Position numbers and translations under genes: made by a program. This document shows, piece by piece, positions 41,705 to 51,082 of a stretch of DNA of 64,000 nt. Position 1 is the first letter of the stretch, and every line of letters begins with the position of its first letter. The notes below the pieces were generated by a model. That model was not told the DNA's origin. It made no database searches and was given only the letters and a program-made list of their open reading frames with translations. The DNA is from CAZFOB01 sp964520325 (lineage in GTDB: Bacteria; Actinomycetota; JAICYB01): assembly GCA_964520325.1 (NCBI GenBank), contig CAZFOB010000013.1:1-64000 (forward strand), read 5' to 3'.

Positions 41705-43878
41705 GCTGGCAGTCCAACCGACCGGTCACTGCGGTCCTCGAGAAGCTCGACCGGGTCAGGAAGTCCAGCGACACGAAGTGGACGGCTCGCTGTCCAGCGC
41801 ACGAGGACCGCAACCCGTCGCTCTCGGTCGCCGAGGGGGACGACGGCCGCGTGCTCCTCAAGTGCTTCGCCGGGTGTTCTCTCGAGTCGATCGTCGCAGC
41901 GATCGGCTTGCAGACGGCCGACCTGTTCGTAGATGACGGCAGCCGGAAAGGGAGCGACCTCGTCGCGGAGTACCCGTACGTCGACGAGCACGGTGAGATC
42001 CTCTACGTCGTCGAGCGCGTGTTCCCGAAGACGTTCCGGCAGAAGCGTCCGAACGGACGCGGCGGGTGGATCTACAAGCTCAACGGCGTGCGGCGCGTCC
42101 CGTACCGGCTGCCGCAGATTCTGGCGGCGTCCGAGCGCGGCGAGACCGTCTATGTCGTGGAGGGCGAGAAGGACGTCGCTGCGATCGAACGGCTCGGCCT
42201 AACTGCCACCACGAACTCGGGCGGCGCCGGCAAGTGGCGCGGTGAATTCGCAAAGCACCTATCGGGGGCCGAGGTCGTCGTCGTGGCCGATGCTGACGAC
42301 GCCGGACGGAAGCATGCCGCGCAGGTGGCGGCGTCCGTTCGCCGCTACGCGAAGTCCGTCAGTGTCGTCGAGCCCGTTGAAGGCAAGGACGTCGCGGATC
42401 ACGTCGCCGCCGGACGCACCCTCGAGGAGCTCGTGCCGCTCAGGGCCGATGTGTCGCCAGCGGCTCGTCGGCTATCCGTTGTCCGAGCGATCGATGTGCG
42501 TGCAGAGCCCCTGCGGTTCCTGTTCGACGGGCGGATCGTCTGCGGGATGCTCAACCTCGTTACCGGTCCGCCCGGTGTGGGGAAGTCGACGATCCTCTAC
42601 GACTTCCACGCTCGCGTCTCCCGCGAGGGCCACAACGTGCTGATCGTGACAGGCGAGGACCATCACGCAGCCGTCGTAAGACCTCGACTCGAGCTCGCGG
42701 GCGCGGACCTCGCGCGTGTGCTCATCGTCAACGACGATCTCTCGCTCCCGGATGACATCGAGCGCCTGGCCGGGACGGTCCGCGACTACAACGCCGCGCT
42801 GTTCAGCATCGACCCTCTTGTCGCGTTCCTCGGCACGAGGATCGACACGCACAAGGACAGCAGCGTGCGGCAAGCCCTCAAACCGCTGACCGACGTTGCG
42901 CAGGAGACCGGCGCGGCCGCGGCCGTTGTTCTGCACACCAACAAGAGCTCGAGCGACGACCCACTGCAGCGGCTCAACGGAACGATCGGTTTCTCGGGAG
43001 CCGGGAGACAGGTACTGCTCGCTTCAGGGGATCCCGAAGACGAGACCGGGCAACGCCGCTACCTCGCTGTCTCGAAGTCGAACGTGGCGGCCTTTGCTCC
43101 GACGCTCGCCTACACGATCGAGACGGGGACGGTGCCGGGCCCAGAGGGCGAGGCGGTGCCAACGTCGCGCGTGCGCTGGGGTGAGGAGTGCCCGGAGGTC
43201 GACGCGCGGATGCTGCTTCGCCGGCCCGACGATTACGAGGAGAAGGGCGCGGTCGGCGAGGCGATGGCGATGCTGAGAGCGGAGCTCGCAGACGGCCCGC
43301 GCCGGGCCGAGGAGATCAACCGTGTCGCCGCGAAGCTCAAGATCTCCGACTCAACGCTGAAGCGCGCGAAGTCGAGGCTCGGCGTGAAGTCGGAGCCTTT
43401 CCACGACGGCGAGCAGATCACCCATTGGACCTGGCGACTTCGCGACGACGTCGTCCCGAGGCAAGAGGACCATCCCCCGTCTGACTCTCTTGGTCTTGTT
43501 GCTCTGACCAGCGAGAACGGTTCGCCCGGAGGCCTAGCAGACCAAGAAGGTCCGACCGCTGCCCAACCGGCTTCCGTGGACGACCAGGCTCGAGCAGCTG
43601 CTCTCGTCCAAGGGGAGTTAGGCGGCGTTGTCGTCGAGGAGAAGACGACCGCCGGTGCCGAGAGCGAGCCCCGGCCCGAGCGCATCAACGGCAAGCCGCT
43701 CGGTGGCGAGCTCTTTGTTCTCGCGGCCGCCTCGGAGTTTCCCCGTGTCGGCCTTCCCGATGGAACTACGATCCTCGGTACCGAGGAATGTTGGCGGACG
43801 TTCTGCAAGGCCGCGCTGCCGCATGACCGGGCGGCCGCGTTCCGAACCCTCATGGAGGCGGAGACCGGTGCCTCGTAA
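41701..43878 (+). CDS. Primase-helicase (zinc finger, TOPRIM, RepA-like ATPase)
   Basis: The 725-residue replication protein has three domains. A CHC2-like zinc finger uses Cys31, His34, Cys55 and Cys59. A TOPRIM domain has Glu154 in VVEGEKD and the Asp pair in VVVADADDAG (197-200). A RepA/DnaB-like ATPase has Walker A GPPGVGKST at 289-297 and FSIDPLVAFLG. The C-terminus (about 570-725) has a winged-helix region and an acidic linker. It probably starts element replication. GTG 41701 overlaps the xis stop; an open frame further upstream is rejected. Confidence 0.85.
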   Translation: MSWQSNRPVTAVLEKLDRVRKSSDTKWTARCPAHEDRNPSLSVAEGDDGRVLLKCFAGCSLESIVAAIGLQTADLFVDDGSRKGSDLVAEYPYVDEHGEILYVVERVFPKTFRQKRPNGRGGWIYKLNGVRRVPYRLPQILAASERGETVYVVEGEKDVAAIERLGLTATTNSGGAGKWRGEFAKHLSGAEVVVVADADDAGRKHAAQVAASVRRYAKSVSVVEPVEGKDVADHVAAGRTLEELVPLRADVSPAARRLSVVRAIDVRAEPLRFLFDGRIVCGMLNLVTGPPGVGKSTILYDFHARVSREGHNVLIVTGEDHHAAVVRPRLELAGADLARVLIVNDDLSLPDDIERLAGTVRDYNAALFSIDPLVAFLGTRIDTHKDSSVRQALKPLTDVAQETGAAAAVVLHTNKSSSDDPLQRLNGTIGFSGAGRQVLLASGDPEDETGQRRYLAVSKSNVAAFAPTLAYTIETGTVPGPEGEAVPTSRVRWGEECPEVDARMLLRRPDDYEEKGAVGEAMAMLRAELADGPRRAEEINRVAAKLKISDSTLKRAKSRLGVKSEPFHDGEQITHWTWRLRDDVVPRQEDHPPSDSLGLVALTSENGSPGGLADQEGPTAAQPASVDDQARAAALVQGELGGVVVEEKTTAGAESEPRPERINGKPLGGELFVLAAASEFPRVGLPDGTTILGTEECWRTFCKAALPHDRAAAFRTLMEAETGAS

Positions 43879-44182
43879 GCCTCCGACGCCTTGCCGGGAG
43901 CCGGGGTGTCCGGCGCTACTGGAGAAGCCAGGACGATGCCCCAAGCACCAACGGGAGTACGACCGTGAACGGCGACGCCGGCAGCCGTGGCGCGCGTCCT
44001 ACAACGCCGAGTGGCGCCGCACCCGAGCGAAGGTGCTCGCCGAGCAGCCCGTGTGTTCGTGCGGTCAACCGGCGACCGAAGTCCACCACTTACGACCACT
44101 TCGGCGAGGAGGCACTCATGAGCGTTCGAACCTGGTCGCTCTCTGTAAGAGATGCCACGCTCGCGAGGCAAAGGGCGGGTAG
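43868..44182 (+). CDS. Phage-type HNH endonuclease
   Basis: The 104-residue protein has an N-terminal zinc knuckle (CREPGC...CPKH) and an HNH motif with CSCGQPATEVHHLRPLRRGGTHERSNLVALCKRCH. Phages place such nucleases beside terminase genes, where they help cut DNA for packaging; no terminase follows here. GTG 43868 overlaps the primase end by 11 bases, so it belongs to the replication operon. Confidence 0.82.
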   Translation: MPRKPPTPCREPGCPALLEKPGRCPKHQREYDRERRRRQPWRASYNAEWRRTRAKVLAEQPVCSCGQPATEVHHLRPLRRGGTHERSNLVALCKRCHAREAKGG

Positions 44183-44492
44183 CCGGTCAAGAACTTCAGA
44201 GGTTCGATCGCCCGATACCCGGCGCCAGGCCCGTCTGCGCGTTGACGAGTTTCCCGAACAGATCAGCTAGACCGTCAAACGCGCAGATAGGGGCCGGAAC
44301 GGGGTAGCAGGGGCGAACCCACAAGCACTAGCTTCACGCCCACGCTGAAGCCCCGGAACACGACAAAGCGTCGCCGATCAGAGCCTCTTCTGGGGGGCAT
44401 ACGCCGTTCGCTCACACGGTCTGATTGACCGCGAGTGGCCTGTCCTACACGGCTGATAGGCTGTGCTCAGCGCCGCGCGTACGCGGCAACAG
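44183..44492. other. Intergenic region with hairpin, no gene seen
   Basis: No convincing coding sequence is seen between the HNH and NERD-STAND genes. A long hairpin lies at 44235-44286. TTGACC at 44425 and TAGGCT at 44457 resemble promoter boxes, but their 26-base spacing is too long for one promoter. The region could be a remnant of phage packaging genes. Confidence 0.4.
44235..44286 (+). terminator. Long hairpin after the replication operon
   Basis: CTGCGCGTTGAC (44235-44246) pairs with GTCAAACGCGCAG (44274-44286) with one bulged A and a 27-base loop. It follows the HNH gene by about 50 bases but lacks a T run, so it may be a terminator or another RNA structure. Confidence 0.4.
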
Positions 44493-47400
44493 ATGAGTAC
44501 TCACGAGAGCAGTGCAGCTGTTTTTTGCGGTACGGAGGTCACGGACGCGGCCGAGGCATCTGTACTCCAGCGTCTGCGGCAAGACTTGGCTTCCCGCGCC
44601 CCTGGTTGCCTGATCTTCGCGAACTTTCATGCGAAGGGTCGCCAACAGCGGCAGATCGACTTCTTGGTCCTAACGGGTTGCCGGCTCGCGCACGTCGAGT
44701 TGAAGGTGCTCGACCAGTCCTTACCGCTGATTGGCGGCGTGAACGGTCCTTGGTATCAACTCCTGCCCGATGGACAGAGGCGCCCGATCGAGCCGAATCC
44801 TTACCGCCAAGCGCACGATGGCACTTATGCGATCAGCGATGTGATGCGCGCGCTCGGCCGACGTGGCGTCGTTCGTCAGCACGACAGCTTCTACAAGCAC
44901 ATCGACACGCTCGTGTGTGTCTATCCGGACATTCCGGCGGGCTCGTGCCTAGACAGTGACAAGTACGTCACAACCGTCGGCTACGCCGCACTCCTCGACC
45001 GACTTGTTCAACCGGGCCCGCGACCGGACTGGACGCATGAAGAGTGGGAGGAGTTCGCCCTCGATCTCGGGGTCTATCGCGTCGATCCGCAGAGCGCAGC
45101 CGAACGTCGACGCCGAGGCAAGACGGATGCCGTCGCGCATTACGCCTCGCGCTTCACCGCGATGCGCTCGGCCGATCTTCATGAGCTCGTCGATCTTCGC
45201 TATGACACCGACGAAGGGGAGCGGGATACCCGCTTTCTGATCGACGGGGTTGCCGCGGGCCGGGCCATCGCTCTTATTGGTCCGTCGGGCGCGGGCAAGA
45301 CGCACATCGCTCAGCACCTCGCGATCTCACATTCCTCCAAAGGCCATCTCGTCGTGTGGCTACGCTGCGACGAGTACCGAAAGGGTGCCTTCGGCGAACT
45401 CGTCGCGCGGTCCATGGCGCCCTTCAGCGCAGAACGATGGAACGTCCTCGTCCAACATGCCGCTGACGTCGGGCGGCCGGTGACTCTGATCCTCGACGGT
45501 CTCAACGAGTGCCCGCCGGAACTGCGCGAGCAGCTGATCGAGCAGACGCAGGCGTTCCGCCTTCGCTATCCCGGCGGCACGCTGATCACCTCAACGGTCA
45601 CGCTGGCGAGCGACCGCTTCACAACGACGGTGCATGCCCGCCTCCCCGACGAGTCCGAGGCTTCTGCGCTGCTTCAGTCCCACGGCGCACCCAGTCAGCA
45701 GAAGATGGGCCCCGCCTTCGCCACGCCATTCGAGCTCGCTGTCGCCGCGCAATGCCTATCGGAGCTGCCTACCAGCGCGACAATGGCACACCTGCTCGAC
45801 GTCTATGTCTCACGCTTCGCGCCCAGCGAAGTGACGCGTAGTGGGCTAAGGCGGATTGCATCCCTGATGGACGATCAGTTCAGAAGCTCGCTCGCCATGT
45901 CCGAGGTGAGAACGGCGCTTATGCAAGGGCACACCTCCGGATCCCCTGCCACACTCGACGCTCTCTTCGCCTGCCCGCTCCTCGATGTCACTCAGGGTCG
46001 CGTCAGGTTTCGCCACGAACGCTTCGCTCGATTTCTTGCCGCCGAGGACATCGTGCTCAGCGTGACGAATGGACACGAGCTCGGTGAGCGTCTTGCACTT
46101 CCGTCGCGGCAGGACCTACGGCGAGACGCACTAACCCTCGAAGCCGACGCCTTGTGCCGAGCGCAGACATTGGAACGACTCGCAGACCCGGTGTTGCTCG
46201 AGTCGGCTCTGCTCGGCGAGCTCGGTGTGGCCGCGCGCGACCAAGTCGTTGCGGCTGTTGAGAGCGCCCTCGCGGAAGCGACGCGTGATGACCTGCCCTA
46301 CCGATTCGAGAACGCCGAGTCGTTCTTCTCTCGATGGGTCGCCGACGTCCCTATGACAGCAGCGCAGCACGCGCTCCTCACGAGTGCTGGAGCGGCTCTC
46401 CGCCACGGGATGTTTGTCGGCGAGATCGGACGACTGCTCGACCGCACCGACGAGCGCTGCGCTAGCCAGACGGCGTCGCTGCACAACGGCGGGGACCGGC
46501 AAGCTCGGTCGCGGACCTTCGCTGCGACGTACACCCAGATGGGAGATCGCGACCTGTTTGTTCTGCCAGCTACCGTCGTCGTGGCGGCCTGCGAACGCGC
46601 GAGGATGGGCCGTCGTGCCTCGTCCCCACACGCGAACGCGGTGGCTTCCGCATTGCTCGCGGACGCCTCAGACGGTTCATGGGGTCGCATGTACTGCGCG
46701 GCCCTCCTGCTCGACCCCAGTCAGGACGCGGATGCCAATGCACTTGCCGAGCTGATCCTTCGCTCGTGGCGAGCCGGCCCCTACCACTTGCGCCTAGAAG
46801 CGCTTCAGACAGCCAGGCGGTCGAGCTACGCGCTCGCCCGTGACGCGCGCGATCACGTCATCGACGCGCTCGAGTCACTTGACCCAGGTTCGAACTGGGC
46901 GCTCTCGACCTTGCTGGTCGAAGCGCTCGCGTCGTTTGGCCGAATCCAACCGATGGTCTCCGAGGACCAGGTACGCGACGAGATCGCGGCGGTGCTGAAA
47001 GGATCGGCCGATGACGACCTGGCTAGTACCGCGGCCGCCAGAATCGTGTCGAACATGTTCGAGGAAGACGGCATCGTCGGACCCTATGCCGAAGTGGTGG
47101 CCGACCTGCCCGACACGGACAAGCGGCAGCTTCACTTGTTGGCGGCGAGCACGACACCGGGCTTCTTCACGTCGGTGAGCCTTTCCGAGCTCGTCCGGCT
47201 TGCTGCGGAAAACGAGCGCGATGAGGAACTCCTCGACGTGTTCCGACGTTATTCGCGGCCGCCCGACACTGCGGACTCTTTTCCAGACGAGGCCGTCACC
47301 TGTTACGTCGAGGCTCTTCTCGGCATGGTGAAGTTGGGAGCACCCCCTCACCTCGAAGACGACGACATCGCCGAAGCTCGCGAGCGCACATGGAACCTCG

Positions 47401-47807
47401 TCGGAAGCATCTTCGCTCAGTCACAGCTAGTGTTCTCTGCGAAGGACCGCGCTCGTGCTTGGCAGGCGCTCCTCGGCGACCTTTGTAGCTGCGCGGCGGA
47501 TGTGGTCTACAGCATCAGCTGGGGAACGTGGTTCGGCGAGCGCGCCGATGCGTACGACCGGTTCGTCTCCGCCAACAGCGAGGAGCTCCGCATGCTTGCT
47601 GAGTGGGCGCTGATCAATCCCGACGACGTCCACGAATCCTGGCCGGTCCGCGATAAGACGCGAAGAGCTGAGCACTACCTCAAACTTCTCGGCCGTATTG
47701 GTTCGCAGACCAGCCTTCCGGTCGTCCGCACGTACGCGAGTGATCAGGCCCTCGGCAGCAGTGCGGTCGGGGCGCTTCGCGCGATTGCTGAGCGCGAATC
47801 CGGCTGA
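44493..47807 (+). CDS. NERD nuclease-STAND NTPase protein, candidate antiviral sensor
   Basis: The 1104-residue protein starts with a NERD nuclease domain (residues about 10-130): QIDFLVL with Asp56, VELK with Glu69 and Lys71, and NPYRQA with Gln106. A STAND/NACHT-like ATPase follows, with Walker A GPSGAGKT at 263-270 and Walker B LILDGLNE at 332-339. The last 650 residues are helical and HEAT-like, suited to sensing. This order of nuclease, oligomerising ATPase and sensor is that of bacterial NLR-like defence proteins such as Avs. GTG 44463 is an alternative start. It converges on hsdR. The role is inferred from architecture and island context. Confidence 0.75.
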   Translation: MSTHESSAAVFCGTEVTDAAEASVLQRLRQDLASRAPGCLIFANFHAKGRQQRQIDFLVLTGCRLAHVELKVLDQSLPLIGGVNGPWYQLLPDGQRRPIEPNPYRQAHDGTYAISDVMRALGRRGVVRQHDSFYKHIDTLVCVYPDIPAGSCLDSDKYVTTVGYAALLDRLVQPGPRPDWTHEEWEEFALDLGVYRVDPQSAAERRRRGKTDAVAHYASRFTAMRSADLHELVDLRYDTDEGERDTRFLIDGVAAGRAIALIGPSGAGKTHIAQHLAISHSSKGHLVVWLRCDEYRKGAFGELVARSMAPFSAERWNVLVQHAADVGRPVTLILDGLNECPPELREQLIEQTQAFRLRYPGGTLITSTVTLASDRFTTTVHARLPDESEASALLQSHGAPSQQKMGPAFATPFELAVAAQCLSELPTSATMAHLLDVYVSRFAPSEVTRSGLRRIASLMDDQFRSSLAMSEVRTALMQGHTSGSPATLDALFACPLLDVTQGRVRFRHERFARFLAAEDIVLSVTNGHELGERLALPSRQDLRRDALTLEADALCRAQTLERLADPVLLESALLGELGVAARDQVVAAVESALAEATRDDLPYRFENAESFFSRWVADVPMTAAQHALLTSAGAALRHGMFVGEIGRLLDRTDERCASQTASLHNGGDRQARSRTFAATYTQMGDRDLFVLPATVVVAACERARMGRRASSPHANAVASALLADASDGSWGRMYCAALLLDPSQDADANALAELILRSWRAGPYHLRLEALQTARRSSYALARDARDHVIDALESLDPGSNWALSTLLVEALASFGRIQPMVSEDQVRDEIAAVLKGSADDDLASTAAARIVSNMFEEDGIVGPYAEVVADLPDTDKRQLHLLAASTTPGFFTSVSLSELVRLAAENERDEELLDVFRRYSRPPDTADSFPDEAVTCYVEALLGMVKLGAPPHLEDDDIAEARERTWNLVGSIFAQSQLVFSAKDRARAWQALLGDLCSCAADVVYSISWGTWFGERADAYDRFVSANSEELRMLAEWALINPDDVHESWPVRDKTRRAEHYLKLLGRIGSQTSLPVVRTYASDQALGSSAVGALRAIAERESG

Positions 47808-47894
47808 GGCCCCCACCGCGTCTTGCTGCGGAGAAGACGATGCAGCGCCGGTATGGGTCAGGCTATGCAGGGAGCTGAGCAGGCGGTCGGGCTC

Positions 47895-50800
47895 CTACTC
47901 AACGGGTATTGCCGGCAATTCGTAGACATTCGTTCCGTCGTCGAAGAAGGCGGAGAGCAGGTGGTCGAACACTACGTTCCGCTTCTCTTCGAACATCTCG
48001 TCGTCGTAGGCATCTGGAAGGGCATCCAACGACTGGCCGACGGCTACTCGGACCGCTGATCGTGAGCGTTGGCGCTTCCGCCAGTCGAGAACCAATTTGT
48101 CCGTGACCGTGTCGAGCAAGTGCTTGGCGATTCCTTTGACCGTGTCGCGCTCTTCGGGGGTGAGGTTCGGGCCGGGACGAGTTAACAGATCGAAGATCGC
48201 TAACTCGGGTTCGGACATCCCCTCAGCGGCGACACGCTTCTCGTCCTCGTCGAGATCCTGAGTGAGGCGAATGAGGCGGCGCAGGTACTCGTCGATGTTG
48301 AGGCTTCCCGCGTTGTACTCCTCGATCAACTCCTCGATCTGGCGAACGAAGTCGAGGCGCGTGGGATTGCGCGACGCGGACTCCGAGGAGCGCCGGCGGA
48401 GAAGCCGTGCCAGTCGGTCGGCAGCGGTGTGCTTCCGCCCTCCGTACTTCTCCTCGAGCCTCTCGAAATCGATCAGGCCAAGGTCCACCTGCGGCGAGAG
48501 ATCGTCATCGCCGCCGGTCTGGATGACATAGGCCTCGGCCCCCACCGATCGATCGAGCAGATCGTCGACCGCATCGGCGAGACCGGTGAGGTCTGGGACA
48601 ACGACATCGCCGCGGATCTTCTCCGCGAGGTTGCGATAGACGCCCACGCGCTTCAGGTAGCTGTTCACGATCGGGTCGGGCATGACCGCTTTGAGGAGGG
48701 ATCGGCAGCGGTCCGCGAGCGTCAGGAATTCGCGCTTCTGATTCGGGTCGACGAGAAGCGCTTCAACGGCGAAGTCGCGGAGCTGGATATACGCGAAGCC
48801 ATCGGTCGCGATCAGGGCGTCGATGTCGACGTCGCACCGATCACAGAGGTCTGCGCACTCTTCGACCGCGGCGTCGAGGGCTGCGAGCAATTCCGCCTTG
48901 TCCTCGATCGGGCGTTCTTGGGCAAGGATGTCGCCTGGGCGCGTTCCGTACACCGCCAACGCGGCCTCCAGGTTCCGGAACACGCCGACGTAGTCAACGA
49001 TTAGGCCGTTCTCTTTCTCTGGGAAGACCCGGTTCGCGCGCGCGATCGTTTGCATCAGGGTGTGACTGCGCATCGGCCGGTCGAGGTAGATCGTCGAGCA
49101 AGACGGCACGTCGAATCCCGTCATCCACATCGCACAAACGAACACGAGCCGGAAGGGATCGTCGGGGTTCTTGAACTTGGTCTCAAGGTCCTCATCGTTC
49201 AAGCGCTTGCGATGCGGCCGTATGTCGAGGCCCTGAGCGTCAAGGTCGGCGAGCTCGTTCTGACCTTGCGATACCACAACGGCCATGTCCGTCGACTCCA
49301 TGAAGTCGATCCGCCCGGCGAGCCAGATGCGTTCCGCCTCATCGGCTTTTTCGACCTTCGCTCGCAGATCTGTCAGATGCTCGGCCCACGCCTCGCGCAC
49401 GAGATCGTGCATACGGACGGCAGTAGCCTTGTCGATGCCGACGTACATCGCTTTGCCGTCGAACCCCCGTCCTACGAAGTGCTCGACCAGATCGCCGGCG
49501 ATGGTTCGGAGTCGTTCCGGGCGGGTCACGAGCTGGTACTCAGTCGCGAACCGTCGCGCAAGGAGCGACTCAGTCGTGTCTTCGTCGTCGTTAGCGACGG
49601 CGTCGTCGAGTATCTCCGCGAACTCGTCGGCGAAGCGTTCGTTGATGATTTGAAGCTCGGGAGTCCTGTTCTCATAAAAGAGCGGGACGGCGACCTTGTC
49701 GGCTTGAGCGTCCGACCAGCTGTAGACACTGACGTACTCGCCGAACACTTCGCGCGTCCGCTGGACCTCTCCCGCGATGAGCGGCGTTCCGGTGAACCCG
49801 AGGAACGCCGCGTTCGGCAGAGCCGTACGCATATTGGTCGCGAGAGTTTCGTACTGCGACCTGTGTGCTTCGTCGGTCATCACGATGACGTTGCGCCGGT
49901 CGGAAAGGACATCCATCGGCTCGTTTTCGGAAGTAGGGCGGAACTTATGAATCAGCGTGAACACGTAGCGGTGGTCCTCCGCGAGCAACTCGCGTAGATG
50001 AGCCGACGAGGTCGCCTGGGCCTCGACGCCGACGATGGCGCCGGCTGACTTGAACTCGCCATAGAGCTGCCGATCGAGCTCGCGACGATCGGTGACAAGC
50101 ACGAAGGTCCAGCCGCCAGCCTCCTTCCGCAGAACCTTCTGCGCAAAGAAGATCATCGACAAGCTCTTGCCTGATCCCTGCGTGTGCCAGAAGACGCCAA
50201 GGCGTCCCGGGTCTTCGCCTATGCGCCGAAGCCCCTCGAGGGCGTTGTTCACACCTATGAATTGGTGGTTCTTCGCGAGCTTCTTGACGAGCCCGCCCGT
50301 CTCCTCTTGGAAGACGGTGAAGTTCTCAACCAGATCGAGAACGCGATCGGGACGGCACGTCGCGCGAATCGTCGTCTCAAGCGCCACACGCCCGGCCTCC
50401 GATTCGCTCTCGACCTTCTTCCAATCTGTGAAGTGGTCCCATTCAGCGAAGCTCGCGCCGACCTTCGCTTCGCTGCCATTAGAGATGACGATGAAGCCGT
50501 TCGACCAAAAGAGCCCCGGGATGGTGTCGCGATAGTCACGGATGTTCTCGCGGTAGCCGTCGATGGCGCGGCGGTGACTCGCCTTGAGCTCGATAAGGAC
50601 GAGGGGAATCCCGTTGACGAAGAGGACGATGTCGGTGCGGCGGCGGTGTAGAGGTCCCGTAACCCAGAACTGATTGACGGCGAGCAAGCCGTTCTGCGAG
50701 GTGTCGTTCCAGTGGATGAATTCAATGTGTTCTTCACGCTGCTTGCCATCGGTCGACTCGGTCGACGCCATGTACCCGTCTCGAAGGAGTCCCCAGATTT

Positions 50801-51077
50801 GATGGTTCGCGCGAACCGACTGCATCGCGGAACGATCGCGCAAGAGCGCCTGTATCGCCTCGTCGAGCGCTTCCTCGCTCTTGCCTGGATTGATATCTCG
50901 GAGGGCTAGCCTTAGGCGCTCCTCGAGGATTGTCTCAGTGAAGCTCGACCTTCCGATCGGTCCGCCGCCGCCTGGGTGTTCGTCGTAACCGCAGATTGTC
51001 TCCCAGCCCAGCTCCTCCAGGAGCCGCATGGTCGGCTGCTCAACGAGCGCATCCTCGGTGTAGCCATCTGACGGCAT
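47895..51077 (-). CDS. hsdR: Type I restriction endonuclease subunit R
   Basis: The 1060-residue motor-nuclease has a PD-(D/E)XK site (RRTDIVLFVNGIPLVLIELK, Asp149, Glu163, Lys165), Walker A HTQGSGKSLS at about 301, the DEAH box TDEAHRSQ at 402-405 and helicase motif VI-like QTIARANRVFPEKENGLIVDYVG. The C-terminal helical region should bind the methylase. ATG 51077 is the start, six bases after hsdS. It translocates and cuts DNA lacking host methylation. The gene appears intact. Confidence 0.95.
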   Translation of the reverse strand: MPSDGYTEDALVEQPTMRLLEELGWETICGYDEHPGGGGPIGRSSFTETILEERLRLALRDINPGKSEEALDEAIQALLRDRSAMQSVRANHQIWGLLRDGYMASTESTDGKQREEHIEFIHWNDTSQNGLLAVNQFWVTGPLHRRRTDIVLFVNGIPLVLIELKASHRRAIDGYRENIRDYRDTIPGLFWSNGFIVISNGSEAKVGASFAEWDHFTDWKKVESESEAGRVALETTIRATCRPDRVLDLVENFTVFQEETGGLVKKLAKNHQFIGVNNALEGLRRIGEDPGRLGVFWHTQGSGKSLSMIFFAQKVLRKEAGGWTFVLVTDRRELDRQLYGEFKSAGAIVGVEAQATSSAHLRELLAEDHRYVFTLIHKFRPTSENEPMDVLSDRRNVIVMTDEAHRSQYETLATNMRTALPNAAFLGFTGTPLIAGEVQRTREVFGEYVSVYSWSDAQADKVAVPLFYENRTPELQIINERFADEFAEILDDAVANDDEDTTESLLARRFATEYQLVTRPERLRTIAGDLVEHFVGRGFDGKAMYVGIDKATAVRMHDLVREAWAEHLTDLRAKVEKADEAERIWLAGRIDFMESTDMAVVVSQGQNELADLDAQGLDIRPHRKRLNDEDLETKFKNPDDPFRLVFVCAMWMTGFDVPSCSTIYLDRPMRSHTLMQTIARANRVFPEKENGLIVDYVGVFRNLEAALAVYGTRPGDILAQERPIEDKAELLAALDAAVEECADLCDRCDVDIDALIATDGFAYIQLRDFAVEALLVDPNQKREFLTLADRCRSLLKAVMPDPIVNSYLKRVGVYRNLAEKIRGDVVVPDLTGLADAVDDLLDRSVGAEAYVIQTGGDDDLSPQVDLGLIDFERLEEKYGGRKHTAADRLARLLRRRSSESASRNPTRLDFVRQIEELIEEYNAGSLNIDEYLRRLIRLTQDLDEDEKRVAAEGMSEPELAIFDLLTRPGPNLTPEERDTVKGIAKHLLDTVTDKLVLDWRKRQRSRSAVRVAVGQSLDALPDAYDDEMFEEKRNVVFDHLLSAFFDDGTNVYELPAIPVE

Positions 51078-51082
51078 CAGGC

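Noticed and set aside
44463..44492. GTG start for the NERD-STAND gene
   Set aside because: No ribosome site is clear and a -10-like TAGGCT abuts it; ATG 44493 is preferred, though not proven.
48429..50651. Several plus-strand open frames opposite hsdR
   Set aside because: They are antisense shadows; hsdR has all type I motifs in order.
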